A stretch of 15,358 nucleotides of DNA from JBOFFI01 sp051657245. GTDB lineage: Bacteria; Pseudomonadota; Alphaproteobacteria; Holosporales; JBOFFI01. The stretch is taken from the NCBI GenBank assembly GCA_051657245.1, contig JBOFKI010000064.1:1-15358 (forward strand), given 5' to 3'. Positions 5,789 to 13,843 of this stretch are shown here, piece after piece; the stretch's first letter is position 1; each line of letters opens with the position of its first letter. A program made the translations under genes and the position numbers. The notes beneath the pieces were generated by a model, which made no database searches, had not been told where the DNA came from, and worked only from the letters and a program-made list of their open reading frames with translations.

Positions 5789-6538
5789 TTAAACATCTAA
5801 GAAGTTTAATGATCCTTTTTGGGTGAGCAATCGTTCAAGGGCTGTCCAATCCCGACGGCCGAGATCTGGCTCAAAAGCTCGCATGTCGTCTCTGGCGTGG
5901 CGGCATGTTTCAGGGGAAGGCATGGAAAGTCCGATCATTTGAGGGTCATTCCCCATGGCTTGGGTTTGCACGATACAGGCTTTTTCGAGGTAGATGGTGT
6001 AAAATAGAGCTTCTTGGAGGGTCTTACCACAGGTTAGCGTGCCGTGGTTTCTCAAAAACATACAAAAATTTTCTCCCAAATCCTGCGCCAGGTTTTGCCC
6101 TTGGTCTTGCCCCAATACGAGGGAGTCATAATCATGGTAGGAAAGTTGTTCGTAAAAGTGAAATGAAAATTGACTTATTGGCAACAATCCGCAACCCATC
6201 GCTGAAACAGCCACCCCCGCATAGGTGTGCAGGTGCACCGCTGCATGAATGTCTTCTCTGGCTTGATAAAGGGAGGCATGGATGGCATAGCCCGTTTGAT
6301 TATATTGATATTCCTCTCCCTCCAATACGCACCCCTCAAAGCTAACTTTCAATAGGTTTTGAGGGGTTACTTCCTCAAATAAAAGCCCAAAGGGATAGAT
6401 CAAAAAAGCATCTTCGCCGGCAAGACGCGCTGAAACGTGGGTGTAGGTGAGGTCATCCAGCTTCAAATAAGCTAAAAAACGGTAGAGTAGGGCGAGCTCA
6501 TACCTCAGCTCGGGTTCGCTCAAAATTGCTTTATCCAT
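5789..6538 (-). CDS. Class II aldolase/adducin-family protein
   Basis: This 249-residue protein has the class II aldolase fold of zinc-dependent sugar-phosphate aldolases and epimerases. Recognisable parts are the N-terminal helix region, TYTHVSARL (31-39), the zinc-ligand HLHT (His102, His104) and RNHGTLTCG (His165), followed by ALFYTIYLEKAC. Its substrate cannot be told from the sequence. Uncharacterised relatives sharing the Y-x-H-V-S-x-R start and the acidic C-terminus are widespread in Alphaproteobacteria and resemble animal adducin heads, so an aldolase reaction should not be assumed. It is the last gene of the dapF cluster, 11 bases after the metallo-hydrolase, with AGGGAA eight to ten bases before its ATG. 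Confidence 0.85.
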   Translation of the reverse strand: MDKAILSEPELRYELALLYRFLAYLKLDDLTYTHVSARLAGEDAFLIYPFGLLFEEVTPQNLLKVSFEGCVLEGEEYQYNQTGYAIHASLYQAREDIHAAVHLHTYAGVAVSAMGCGLLPISQFSFHFYEQLSYHDYDSLVLGQDQGQNLAQDLGENFCMFLRNHGTLTCGKTLQEALFYTIYLEKACIVQTQAMGNDPQMIGLSMPSPETCRHARDDMRAFEPDLGRRDWTALERLLTQKGSLNFLDV

Positions 6539-6549
6539 AAAATGTTTCC

Positions 6550-7320
6550 CTAAAGATCAAGCGTTAAACCGTCGTAGGCAGGCTCCACCCCGGGGGGGAG
6601 CTTCTGACAAAGGGTTTCAAAATCCATAGCTTGGCTCATGTGGGTTAACAGAGCCTTTTTAGGTTTTACTTTTTCAATCCAAGAAAGCGTCAGGTCTAAA
6701 TGTGCATGGGTTGGACGTGGGTCGATATCCATGCAATCCACCACCCATAGATCAACCCCCTTTAACAAACCAAGGGCTTCAGAGCTTAAGGAAACTACGT
6801 CCGTAGAATAAGCAAAAGTTGGAAAACGAAACCCTAAACTTGAGGAATAGCCATGATCTTGCACGAATGGAACAACCTGGACACCTTCAATTTCAAAAGG
6901 CTGAAGCGTCAATTCATGAAACCGGAAAAAAAGCGGGTAAATGGTTTCAGCGCCTTCACGCTGGCTGAAAAAATAGGGAAATTTTCCCTTTAACTCTTGG
7001 AGGGTTTTCCCATCTGCGTAGACTTGAATCTGCTGTTGATAAGCAAAATAAAAAGGGCGTAAATCATCCAACCCATTAATATGATCTGCGTGGCTGTGGG
7101 TTAACATCACGCCGGCCACACGCTTCATTTGTTCCCGCAGCAGTTGTTGCCTTAAATCTGGGGATGCGTCAATCAACCAAACCCGATCGTTATCAAACGT
7201 TAGTGCTGCGGATGTGCGGGTGCGGTTGTTGCGAGGATTTTTAGGATCGCAGGCTCCCCATTCTCCGTGGGATAAAGGAACGCCTCCAGAGGGCCCACAG
7301 CCAAGAATCGTTAATTTCAT
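6550..7320 (-). CDS. PhnP-like metallo-beta-lactamase-fold hydrolase
   Basis: This 256-residue hydrolase belongs to the PhnP/COG1235 group, whose characterised member PhnP cleaves cyclic ribose phosphodiesters; the substrate here is unknown. The metal site is THSHADH (His75, His77, Asp79, His80). Further ligands are probably the His in VQDHGYSS, the Asp in YSTDVV and the His in LTHMSQAMD. The opening ILGCGPSGGVP and the short insertion GACDPKNPRNNRTRTS are typical of the group; phosphonate-uptake genes are not present. Its ATG overlaps the tatD stop codon by four bases, so the two are translationally coupled. A tatD-phnP-like pair is common in Alphaproteobacteria. Confidence 0.92.
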   Translation of the reverse strand: MKLTILGCGPSGGVPLSHGEWGACDPKNPRNNRTRTSAALTFDNDRVWLIDASPDLRQQLLREQMKRVAGVMLTHSHADHINGLDDLRPFYFAYQQQIQVYADGKTLQELKGKFPYFFSQREGAETIYPLFFRFHELTLQPFEIEGVQVVPFVQDHGYSSSLGFRFPTFAYSTDVVSLSSEALGLLKGVDLWVVDCMDIDPRPTHAHLDLTLSWIEKVKPKKALLTHMSQAMDFETLCQKLPPGVEPAYDGLTLDL

Positions 7321-8111
7321 GCCGCTGAAACAGGGGAGGCTTTTTGAAAAAGACGGAAAAAATTTTCCGTCGTAGCGCGAGCCACTTCCTCCAGTGACAC
7401 ACCTTTAATTTCTGCAATTGTTTCAGCAATATGCACGACAAAAGCTGGTTGATTGGTTTTTCCCCGGTGGGGAATGGGGGCTAAGAAAGGCGAATCTGTC
7501 TCAATGAGGATGCGATCTAGAGGAATGAAGGAAATAAGGTCCCGCAGCGGCTGGGCATTTTTAAAGGTGATCACACCTGAAAAAGAGATAAAAAATCCAA
7601 GATCTAACGCTTGTTCTGCCAACCATTGGCTCCCTGTAAAGCAGTGAATAACTCCCCTCACACCTTCAAAAGCTGGCTCTTTTAAAATGGCAATGGTTTC
7701 TTTCTCTGCTTCTCTGGTGTGTACAATGACCGGCAAGTCTACCTCGAGGGCTTTTTTAAGATGGGTTCGAAATACATTACCCTGAAGTTCCCGAGGGCTA
7801 TGCTCGTAATAAAAATCAAGGCCTGTTTCGCCAACCCCCACAATCCGAGGATTTTTCAAATGCTCATCAAGAAAAGCTTCTAAAACACCTCTTCCAGAAA
7901 CGCTGTGGGACTCATGGGGATGGATCCCAGCGGCGCCATAAATTTGAGGAAATGTATCGATTAATTTTAAAACTTTGCCCATCGTCTCAATACGTGTACC
8001 AATGGTAAGAAATGTTTTCACATCCGCAAGGGCTGCGTGCTCTAAAATTTCCTGGCATTTTTCCCCAAATTCAGGAAATTCTAAATGGCAATGGCTATCA
8101 ACGAAGTACAT
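7317..8111 (-). CDS. tatD: TatD-family metal-dependent hydrolase/deoxyribonuclease
   Basis: TatD proteins are amidohydrolase-fold enzymes with 3'-5' exonuclease or DNase activity linked to DNA repair and quality control. The 264-residue product has every metal ligand: DSHCHLE (His7, His9), GVGETGLDFYY (Glu95), VIVHTRE (His131), GVIHCFTG (His156) and ETDSPFLAP (Asp206). The usual length for the family is about 260 residues. It starts 19 bases after dapF and overlaps the next gene by four bases. Whether it corresponds to TatD or to the paralogues YcfH or YjjV of enterics cannot be decided; most non-enteric bacteria have only this type. Confidence 0.94.
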   Translation of the reverse strand: MYFVDSHCHLEFPEFGEKCQEILEHAALADVKTFLTIGTRIETMGKVLKLIDTFPQIYGAAGIHPHESHSVSGRGVLEAFLDEHLKNPRIVGVGETGLDFYYEHSPRELQGNVFRTHLKKALEVDLPVIVHTREAEKETIAILKEPAFEGVRGVIHCFTGSQWLAEQALDLGFFISFSGVITFKNAQPLRDLISFIPLDRILIETDSPFLAPIPHRGKTNQPAFVVHIAETIAEIKGVSLEEVARATTENFFRLFQKASPVSAA

Positions 8112-8130
8112 GGGTTTTAAATTTCCTCAT

Positions 8131-8937
8131 TCATTCGGCCCACCATACACCCTCATAGACAAAATGAACAGGCCCTTTTTGTAATATCGATTTTTCTGGA
8201 AAATATGTGATGTCTAATTTTCCTCCCTCCATAAAAACCTCCACGTGGGGTGGTTGGGCAACACCTTGATGAATGGCAGCGGATGCTGCAGCACAGGCCC
8301 CTGAACCACAGGCAGGTGTCATGCCGGCTCCCCGCTCCCAGATACGAATCTCAAGCTGATTTGGAGAGAGGGTTTTGCAAAACATCACATTCGTACGGTT
8401 TGGGAAAAAAGGATGTTGCTCTAAGGCTTGGCCTAGAGCTTGTAGATCAATGGCTTCCAACTGGGGAACAAAAATCACCAGATGGGGGTTTCCAAGATTT
8501 AAGGGAATGCCCGGCGGAAGCTTCCAAGCGCTTAAATCAAGGGTTTGGTGCCCCAGGGGAAAAAAGGGGGTGCCTTGTTGAACTTGAACGTCACCTGAAG
8601 CCAGCACAGACCCTTCTAAAATTCCCTGGAGGGTTTCAACCTGAAAAAGGATCTTAAGGGGCGCCGTTTTTCCCAAAAACGCCACCACACAACGGGTACC
8701 GTTTCCACAGGCTTCTGCTTGGGTCCCATCTGCATTCCATATTTCTAGACAACAATCCGCTTGGATAGTTTGAGAAGACGGGGCTCGCAGAATCAAGACT
8801 TGATCACAGCCAATGCCTAAACGGCGATGGGCGATCAGCTTCAAAGAATCTGGGCTGAGGACAGGCGCATAGGGGAAAATGGCAAAATCATTTCCCATGG
8901 CGTGCATTTTAACAAAAGCGTTGTGGTGCGTTTTCAT
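8131..8937 (-). CDS. dapF: Diaminopimelate epimerase
   Basis: DapF converts LL- to meso-diaminopimelate, needed for peptidoglycan and lysine. The 268-residue protein has both catalytic cysteines, one in EACGNGTRC (Cys77) and one in MTPACGSGAC (Cys210), and the substrate-binding segments KMHAMGNDF (10-18), NADGTQAE (68-75), the NPH near 150-152 and ERGAGM (201-206). Having dapF implies that this organism, if intracellular, still makes or completes its own wall. It leads a four-gene cluster with tatD, the hydrolase and the aldolase-like gene. The ATG at 8935-8937 has no Shine-Dalgarno; a good promoter lies so close that the mRNA may be leaderless. Confidence 0.96.
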   Translation of the reverse strand: MKTHHNAFVKMHAMGNDFAIFPYAPVLSPDSLKLIAHRRLGIGCDQVLILRAPSSQTIQADCCLEIWNADGTQAEACGNGTRCVVAFLGKTAPLKILFQVETLQGILEGSVLASGDVQVQQGTPFFPLGHQTLDLSAWKLPPGIPLNLGNPHLVIFVPQLEAIDLQALGQALEQHPFFPNRTNVMFCKTLSPNQLEIRIWERGAGMTPACGSGACAAASAAIHQGVAQPPHVEVFMEGGKLDITYFPEKSILQKGPVHFVYEGVWWAE

Positions 8938-8945
8938 GGACTGAG

Positions 8946-8974
8946 ATCATACCAAGATCAACCCGAATTCGCAA
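8946..8974 (-). promoter_or_regulatory. Candidate sigma70-type promoter of dapF, leaderless arrangement
   Basis: On the minus strand TTGCGA (8969-8974) and TATGAT (8946-8951) are separated by exactly 17 bases. The -10 hexamer lies eight bases before the dapF ATG, so transcription should start one to three bases before it. That would make a leaderless message, matching the lack of a Shine-Dalgarno. Confidence 0.45.
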
Positions 8975-9024
8975 TTCTTTAAATTCTCCTTTTTTAGCCC
9001 CCCAGATCACACAACTATTTTTTC

Positions 9025-9055
9025 CATAATATATATTATGCGTATAAGTTTATAC
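9025..9055. promoter_or_regulatory. Two adjacent palindromes, possible operators upstream of dapF
   Basis: CATAATATATATTATG (9025-9040) is a perfect 16-base palindrome. GTATAAGTTTATAC (9042-9055) follows at once and is a dyad of six-base arms around GT. Both lie 90-120 bases upstream of the dapF start and resemble binding sites for a dimeric regulator. They could equally be the ends of a lost mobile element. Confidence 0.35.
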
Positions 9056-9093
9056 AGCGTAATCTGAATAGTTTATACAGCGTAATCTGAATA
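9048..9093. repeat. Perfect 23-bp tandem direct repeat, two units
   Basis: Two identical, directly abutting 23-base units (9048-9070 and 9071-9093) begin GTTTATACAGCGTAATCTGA. A partial third copy of the unit's end (ATCTGAAT) follows at 9094-9101. Its role is unknown: slippage, element debris or an iterated binding site. Confidence 0.95.
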
Positions 9094-9313
9094 ATCTGAA
9101 TTTTAGGCCCCATCCCATCGCCGCTTGAGATGCGCCCGGAGTTGCCGCAATGCGCCTACATGTTTGAGCGCGTGAATCGCCTAAACGCTAGGTGTTTAGT
9201 CCCAGGTTGTGATGGTGTAAGATGCAGAAAGATACAATCCGAAAGAGGAATTTTAGACGTTGCCAGGTCAAAGCTATTCGACGAATATTCCAAGCGTCCA
9301 TCAACCATTTTTA

Positions 9314-9802
9314 TTATTTTGGCGTAATCATAGCTGTATAAACCGCTTCTGCCACAAGGTCTTGCTCCACATAAGCCTTCCCCTCAAATCGCCAAACCTG
9401 CCCTCTCGCCCGCTGTTTTTGGACACGCATCTTCAGTGTGTTCCCAGGAAAAACCGGTTTTCGGAAACGTGCTTCTTCGATACTCATAAAATAGACTAGA
9501 TGTTGATTAGCAGGCGTGTGCAAAGACTTCATCACCAAAACACCCGCTGTTTGCGCCATGGCTTCAATGATTAAAACCCCTGGCATAACGGGCTTTTCAG
9601 GAAAGTGCCCCTGAAAAAACCATTCATTAAACGTAACGCTTTTGATCCCCGTCGCCCCCTCGCCTAATACGATATCTTCCAGGCGATCTACCAAAAGCAT
9701 GGGATATCGGTGGGGCAAAAACTCCATGATCTCTTCTACAGATAACGCTTCTGTATATTGGCTTACATTCCCTTGAGGTCCGTCCTTCTCAAGCTGACTC
9801 AT
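9314..9802 (-). CDS. fabZ: 3-hydroxyacyl-[acyl-carrier-protein] dehydratase FabZ
   Basis: FabZ dehydrates beta-hydroxyacyl-ACP in type II fatty-acid synthesis. The 162-residue hot-dog-fold protein has the family opening EIMEFLPHRYPMLLVDR (24-40) and the active-site helix GHFPEKPVMPGVLIIEAMAQ (65-84), with catalytic His66 and Glu80. The N-terminus is about 15 residues longer than that of E. coli FabZ. Its ATG overlaps the lpxD stop codon (9799-9802), and AAAGGA lies nine bases upstream. Placement after lpxD links fatty-acid and lipid A supply, as in most Gram-negatives. The lpxA, lpxB and related genes that normally follow are missing here. Confidence 0.97.
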   Translation of the reverse strand: MSQLEKDGPQGNVSQYTEALSVEEIMEFLPHRYPMLLVDRLEDIVLGEGATGIKSVTFNEWFFQGHFPEKPVMPGVLIIEAMAQTAGVLVMKSLHTPANQHLVYFMSIEEARFRKPVFPGNTLKMRVQKQRARGQVWRFEGKAYVEQDLVAEAVYTAMITPK

Positions 9803-10836
9803 GTTTTGGAATCCTTCTTTCCTAATCTTCTTAACTTAATAGATTGTCTGCGCCATTCTTGGATGGGAACGGCAGGAATCCCCGCCAATATCTCTCCAGG
9901 CGCCGTATCACGCATGATGCCGCTTTTTGCCGCAATTTGCGTTCCAGGCGCAATCTTGAGATGCCCTGCTAAACCAACCTGTCCCCCAAACACAGAAAAA
10001 TCCCCAACGTGCGTGCTCCCTGCGATACCCACCTGGGCAACCAGCACAGACCCTTTCCCCACGTGCACATTATGAGCAATTTGAACCAAATTATCGATTC
10101 TCACCCAATCTTCAATGATCGTATCCCGTAAACTTCCCCGATCAATGGTGGTGTTGGCCCCAATTTCAACACCCTGACCAATCCGCACAATCCCCAGCTG
10201 GGGAACTGATACATGGGAGCGCATCGCCTCTGGATCTTCCATCGAAAATCCAAAACCCTGCTGGCCAATTCGCGCACCTGGTTTAACAAGTACGTTGTCT
10301 CCTAGGATAGCGTGGGTAAGGGTAACATGGGCTTGAAGCACACACCCGTCCCCCATCACAACGCCAGCCCCAATAAAACTATTGGGCCCTATATAACAAC
10401 GGGCTCCCAAAACAGCCCCTGATTCCACAACGGCCCCCTGGGCAATAAAACACCCTTCCCCAAAAGAAGCCGTTTCATCAATCCAAGCAGATGGATGCCT
10501 AAATTCAGAAAAAATTTCTTGTGGGTAAAACGCCTGAGCCACTTTGGCAAAAGCGCGGTAAGGATTTTCAGACACCAATATAGCAACCCCTTGGGGAAGC
10601 AAATCAACCCACGCTTTCTTGACGATGCAAACCCCTGCTTTTGTTTCCTCTAAAGCACTGCTGATATACTTCGGATTGTGAAGAACGCAGACATGAATGT
10701 TTTCAGCGTCTTGCAAAGAAGAAACGTCTTCATAAAAAGTCTGGGCATCTCCCCGAAACAGCTCAGCTTCAGCAATCGCAGACAGCTCTTTTAAGGTAAA
10801 AGGACCTGTTCTTTTAAAAAAGCGCTGATTGGCCAT
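9799..10836 (-). CDS. lpxD: UDP-3-O-(3-hydroxyacyl)glucosamine N-acyltransferase LpxD
   Basis: LpxD adds the amide-linked acyl chain to UDP-3-O-acylglucosamine, the third step of lipid A synthesis. The 345-residue protein has an N-terminal uridine-binding domain (about 1-110), then a left-handed beta-helix of hexapeptide repeats (about 115-310; for example CYIGPNSFIGAGVVMGDGCVL), then a short C-terminal helix. The catalytic His is in NLVQIAHNVHVG (His255), and GANTTIDRG (226-234) is conserved. It starts six bases after the skp stop codon, with AGGAG overlapping that stop, and overlaps fabZ by four bases. Its presence implies that the organism makes lipid A. Confidence 0.97.
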   Translation of the reverse strand: MANQRFFKRTGPFTLKELSAIAEAELFRGDAQTFYEDVSSLQDAENIHVCVLHNPKYISSALEETKAGVCIVKKAWVDLLPQGVAILVSENPYRAFAKVAQAFYPQEIFSEFRHPSAWIDETASFGEGCFIAQGAVVESGAVLGARCYIGPNSFIGAGVVMGDGCVLQAHVTLTHAILGDNVLVKPGARIGQQGFGFSMEDPEAMRSHVSVPQLGIVRIGQGVEIGANTTIDRGSLRDTIIEDWVRIDNLVQIAHNVHVGKGSVLVAQVGIAGSTHVGDFSVFGGQVGLAGHLKIAPGTQIAAKSGIMRDTAPGEILAGIPAVPIQEWRRQSIKLRRLGKKDSKT

Positions 10837-10842
10837 AGTCTC

Positions 10843-11439
10843 CTACTGTTTTTTAGCCCCTAAAGGGTTTTCAGGTATCACAGAAGCGTCTTGTTCACTT
10901 GGGAACACAACTTTAAGCTTTGACATATCTTTATTCAACAAAGCAACGACTTCAGCGGTCAAATCCAGTTTAGAATCAGCAATCCAAAGGGCTGCTGCCT
11001 TTTGAAGCACCACCGACGCTTTGTTTTTTTGTACAACCTTTTGAATGGCAGCCTGAAAAGACTTTTGAATTTTTTCCATGGCTTGTGCATAAGCAATTTC
11101 CAGCTGACGGCGCCGAGATTCAACAAGCCCTTTGATTTTTTCTACCTTTTCTTCAAATTTTTTCTGTTCAACTTTAAATTGATCCGCGCTCAATTGCTTT
11201 TCCTGGGCCATTAATTTTTCATTCTCTTGGCGCAAAGATGTCTCTTTTCCTGAGATCTCTTTTTGAAACTCGCCGCGCTTTTTTTCAATTTGGTTTTGAA
11301 CGTCACGCATCGCTGCAGATTCAGCAAGAACCTGATTATTGTCCACAAACATCACCGCCGGGGTAGCTGGAGACGTATCCCCTAAAACCGGAGATACACC
11401 CAACAAAAGCGCCACGACTAAAAAATTTTTATGTTTCAT
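10843..11439 (-). CDS. skp: Skp/OmpH-family periplasmic chaperone
   Basis: Skp binds unfolded outer-membrane proteins in the periplasm and hands them to the Bam complex. The 198-residue product has a signal peptide (KNFLVVALLLGVSPVLG, cut near residue 20-21), a short first strand (AVMFVDNNQVLAES) and a long charged coiled-coil hairpin (about 46-130, rich in K, E and Q). A second strand block (SVVLQKAAALWIADSKLDLT) follows, as in OmpH. A strong Shine-Dalgarno (AGGTGAGGA) lies four to five bases before the ATG. It sits between bamA (37 bases upstream) and lpxD, the standard order. Confidence 0.92.
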   Translation of the reverse strand: MKHKNFLVVALLLGVSPVLGDTSPATPAVMFVDNNQVLAESAAMRDVQNQIEKKRGEFQKEISGKETSLRQENEKLMAQEKQLSADQFKVEQKKFEEKVEKIKGLVESRRRQLEIAYAQAMEKIQKSFQAAIQKVVQKNKASVVLQKAAALWIADSKLDLTAEVVALLNKDMSKLKVVFPSEQDASVIPENPLGAKKQ

Positions 11440-11476
11440 GATTCCTCACCTTTTTTTATTCATAATTTATAACATG

Positions 11477-13804
11477 TTAAAATTCTGTACCAAGATTGAT
11501 TCTGAAAGATTCTTTACGGTCCACACCTTTCAAATGTTTTAACACTTTGGAATACGTTACACCAATGGTACCAAAAGGAGAACGCCAAATAAGCCCAACC
11601 CCAACACTGCCTCTCAGATTAAATTTATCACTCTTGAGGTTTGCAGGATTAGGCGGAGGCGCAGGGAGCGGAGGAACCGTTTCCCCAGAATCCCAGATGC
11701 TACCCCATTCCGTAAACGCGAGCCCACGAATATCAAGCTCTTTGGGCAAACCAAGGGGAAACGTTACATCTATGGTTGCAGTGAGGAGCTTGCGTCCCCC
11801 CAACGCGTCTCCCGTTGCTATATCCCGAGGACCTATCCCCGATTCTGAGAACCCAGGGAAAGAGCCACCTCCAAGGAAAAAACGATCCGAAAGGCGAATT
11901 TTTTTCCCAACAGGCGTCAAAAGACCATACTTAACCCGCGGGTTGCAAATCCATTCATGGTCATGATCAAGGGGGATGAAATACCCGGCTGAAAACGTGG
12001 TGTTTAAATAGCGAATGTTCCCACCAAGCCCCGCAAACGTATTCGCCATAGACGCGTAATACCCCTCGGTTGGAAAGACAGAGCTATCCCGTTTATCATA
12101 AAACAACACATGCTCTAGAGAAGATAGGGTAAACGACCCCGCAAGCGCCCTCACATAAGAAGATGAGTTTGGGTCTATCCCACCGATACGCTCTGATTGA
12201 ATACGATAAGTCCAGCTTTGCCCCAAAGATTCTGAAATTTCATAACCGGCGTGAAGTGCAAGGCCTGTTGCGCGCTGACTATACCCACCCGACAGGGTCT
12301 TTTTTGTATCTTGTTTAGTGCTCGTTCGATAAACATCAAAACCTGCGGCAAGGCGCCTATCTAAAAAATAGGGTTCTGTAAACCCGATTAAAAATTCACG
12401 GCGTCGTTTTGCAAGAAACACATTGGAACGCAGTTCTTGACCTTTTCCAAGAAAATTACGTTCCCTGAAGCGCACTTCTCCCAAGATACCATCACTGGTG
12501 GAGTAGCCACCTCCAAACACGAGCTGTCCGGTCGATTTATCTTGCACCTTAACACGCATATTTCGGCGATCTGGAACTGCTGTTTCTTCTTGATCAATCT
12601 CAACTTTTTCAAAAAAATCTAAATTTTCAAGACGTTCTTGGGAGCGCTTAATTTTAGCTTGGCTGATGGGATCTCCCTCAGCAAAGCGAAATTCGCGCAA
12701 AATCACGTCATCATCAGTCCCCGTGTTGCCTTCAATTTGGATTCGGTTGACGTAAACCTTGGGCGCCTCCACGACCTGAAATGTCACATCCACCAGCTGG
12801 GTTTGCTTGTTAGGAATAACCTCTGGCCTCACATCCAAAAAGACAAAACCTGCCTCCGAAAGTATTTTTGTAAAAAGCTGGACACTCCTTTCAATTTCCC
12901 GATTATTAAACAGATTTCCTGAAGCAAACGAAACGTTTTTAAGAAGCTCAGGAAGTTTTGATTTTACCCGCGACAACGTAGAATCAATTTTGATTTGACC
13001 AAAATGGTAAGGTTTCCCTTCATCAATGGTAAACGTGATATAAAAATCTTTCCTATCAGGCGAGAGCTCTGTAACAGCAGAGATAACCTGAAAATCCGGA
13101 TATCCATTTGCCAAATAGTAACGTCTCAATAATTCTTTATCATAGGCGATTCGATCTGGATCATAGGTATCATCATTGGTAAAAAAGCGATACCAGCGGC
13201 TCTCTTTTGTTAAAATAACGGACTCCAGCCTGTTGTCACTAAAACGATGATTGCCCACAAAGGCGATACGCCGAATTCCCGTGGAGGGGCCCTCATCAAT
13301 TTCAAAAACTAAATCAACACGATTCTGGTCTTTTTCTATAATTTTAGGCTCAACTTTCGCCTCAAAACGCCCTTTCAACCTATAAATTTCTCGAATTTTT
13401 TGAGCAGCTTCTTGAACCCTTTCAGGTGTATAAACTTCCCGAGGCTTGATCCTAATCTCTCCTTCTAAAATTTCGTCTTTAACCTTGTCATTGCCTTCAA
13501 AAGCAACTTGGTTGATCATGCGATTTTCAACCAGCTTAATCCACAGTGTGTTCCCACGAATCTGTAAAACAACGTCTGCAAAAAGCCCTGTTGCGAAAAG
13601 CGTCTTCAATGCAGCATCAAGACGCTCAGGCCCCACATCTTCCCCCTGTTTGAAGATTAAATGAGATAAAACCGTTTGTGTATCAACCCTAACATTTCCT
13701 TCAACTTGGATTTTTTGAACCACTGCCGCATAGCCAAACGATGCAAAACAAACCACATAGCTGCAAACAAAGAACGTTCGCAAAAATTGACTAAAATATC
13801 TCAT
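11477..13804 (-). CDS. bamA: Outer-membrane protein assembly factor BamA
   Basis: BamA is the essential Omp85 barrel that inserts beta-barrel proteins into the outer membrane. The 775-residue protein has a signal peptide (1-27, ending SFGYAA), five POTRA domains (about 28-93, 94-174, 175-264, 265-347, 348-424) and a 16-strand barrel (about 425-775) that ends in Phe775, the usual outer-membrane C-terminal signal. The L6 loop motif, normally VRGF or similar, reads FPGF (649-652) before SESGIGPRD: the near-invariant Arg is Pro650 (codon at 11855-11857). The rest of the region (RFFLGGG, GDALGG) is conserved, so the gene looks functional. It may have its own promoter in addition to read-through from rseP. 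Confidence 0.97.
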   Translation of the reverse strand: MRYFSQFLRTFFVCSYVVCFASFGYAAVVQKIQVEGNVRVDTQTVLSHLIFKQGEDVGPERLDAALKTLFATGLFADVVLQIRGNTLWIKLVENRMINQVAFEGNDKVKDEILEGEIRIKPREVYTPERVQEAAQKIREIYRLKGRFEAKVEPKIIEKDQNRVDLVFEIDEGPSTGIRRIAFVGNHRFSDNRLESVILTKESRWYRFFTNDDTYDPDRIAYDKELLRRYYLANGYPDFQVISAVTELSPDRKDFYITFTIDEGKPYHFGQIKIDSTLSRVKSKLPELLKNVSFASGNLFNNREIERSVQLFTKILSEAGFVFLDVRPEVIPNKQTQLVDVTFQVVEAPKVYVNRIQIEGNTGTDDDVILREFRFAEGDPISQAKIKRSQERLENLDFFEKVEIDQEETAVPDRRNMRVKVQDKSTGQLVFGGGYSTSDGILGEVRFRERNFLGKGQELRSNVFLAKRRREFLIGFTEPYFLDRRLAAGFDVYRTSTKQDTKKTLSGGYSQRATGLALHAGYEISESLGQSWTYRIQSERIGGIDPNSSSYVRALAGSFTLSSLEHVLFYDKRDSSVFPTEGYYASMANTFAGLGGNIRYLNTTFSAGYFIPLDHDHEWICNPRVKYGLLTPVGKKIRLSDRFFLGGGSFPGFSESGIGPRDIATGDALGGRKLLTATIDVTFPLGLPKELDIRGLAFTEWGSIWDSGETVPPLPAPPPNPANLKSDKFNLRGSVGVGLIWRSPFGTIGVTYSKVLKHLKGVDRKESFRINLGTEF

Positions 13805-13843
13805 AAAACCTTTTTATACCTTTTACCCGTCTTTTTTTCCCAA

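Larger units (their letters stand above)
8938..9313. other. Gene-free gap between fabZ and dapF with repeats
   Basis: This 376-base gap carries the dapF promoter, a palindrome (9025-9040), a dyad (9042-9055) and a 23-base tandem repeat (9048-9093). Part of it (about 9106-9180) is more GC-rich than its surroundings. The right part has only short open frames that I do not recognise. A minus-strand segment (9103-9180) reads LKHVGALRQLRAHLKRRWDG, bounded by stops, and may be the tail of a lost mobile-element gene. lpxA, usually next after fabZ, is absent. Confidence 0.6.

Noticed and set aside
5538..5792. 84-codon plus-strand frame after rnc
   Set aside because: It is Cys/Phe/Arg-rich and unlike a protein; the opposite strand carries the integrase-like remnant.
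5789..5809. TTAAAC...GTTTAA dyad at the end of the aldolase-like gene as a terminator
   Set aside because: The six-base AT-rich stem lies within the coding end and has no T-run in the direction of transcription.
5905..6345. 146-codon plus-strand open frame
   Set aside because: It is antisense to the class II aldolase-like gene and has a low-quality, Arg/Pro/His-rich translation.
8250..8657. 135-codon plus-strand open frame
   Set aside because: It lies entirely opposite dapF, which has all its catalytic motifs; this is the antisense shadow.
9048..9093. Tandem 23-base repeats as a CRISPR array
   Set aside because: The units abut with no spacers, there are only two, and no cas gene is near.
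9130..9327. 65-codon plus-strand frame between fabZ and dapF
   Set aside because: It overlaps the end of fabZ on the other strand, has no ribosome binding site and matches nothing I know.
11496..11966. 156-codon plus-strand open frame
   Set aside because: It is antisense to the BamA barrel region and has no family resemblance.
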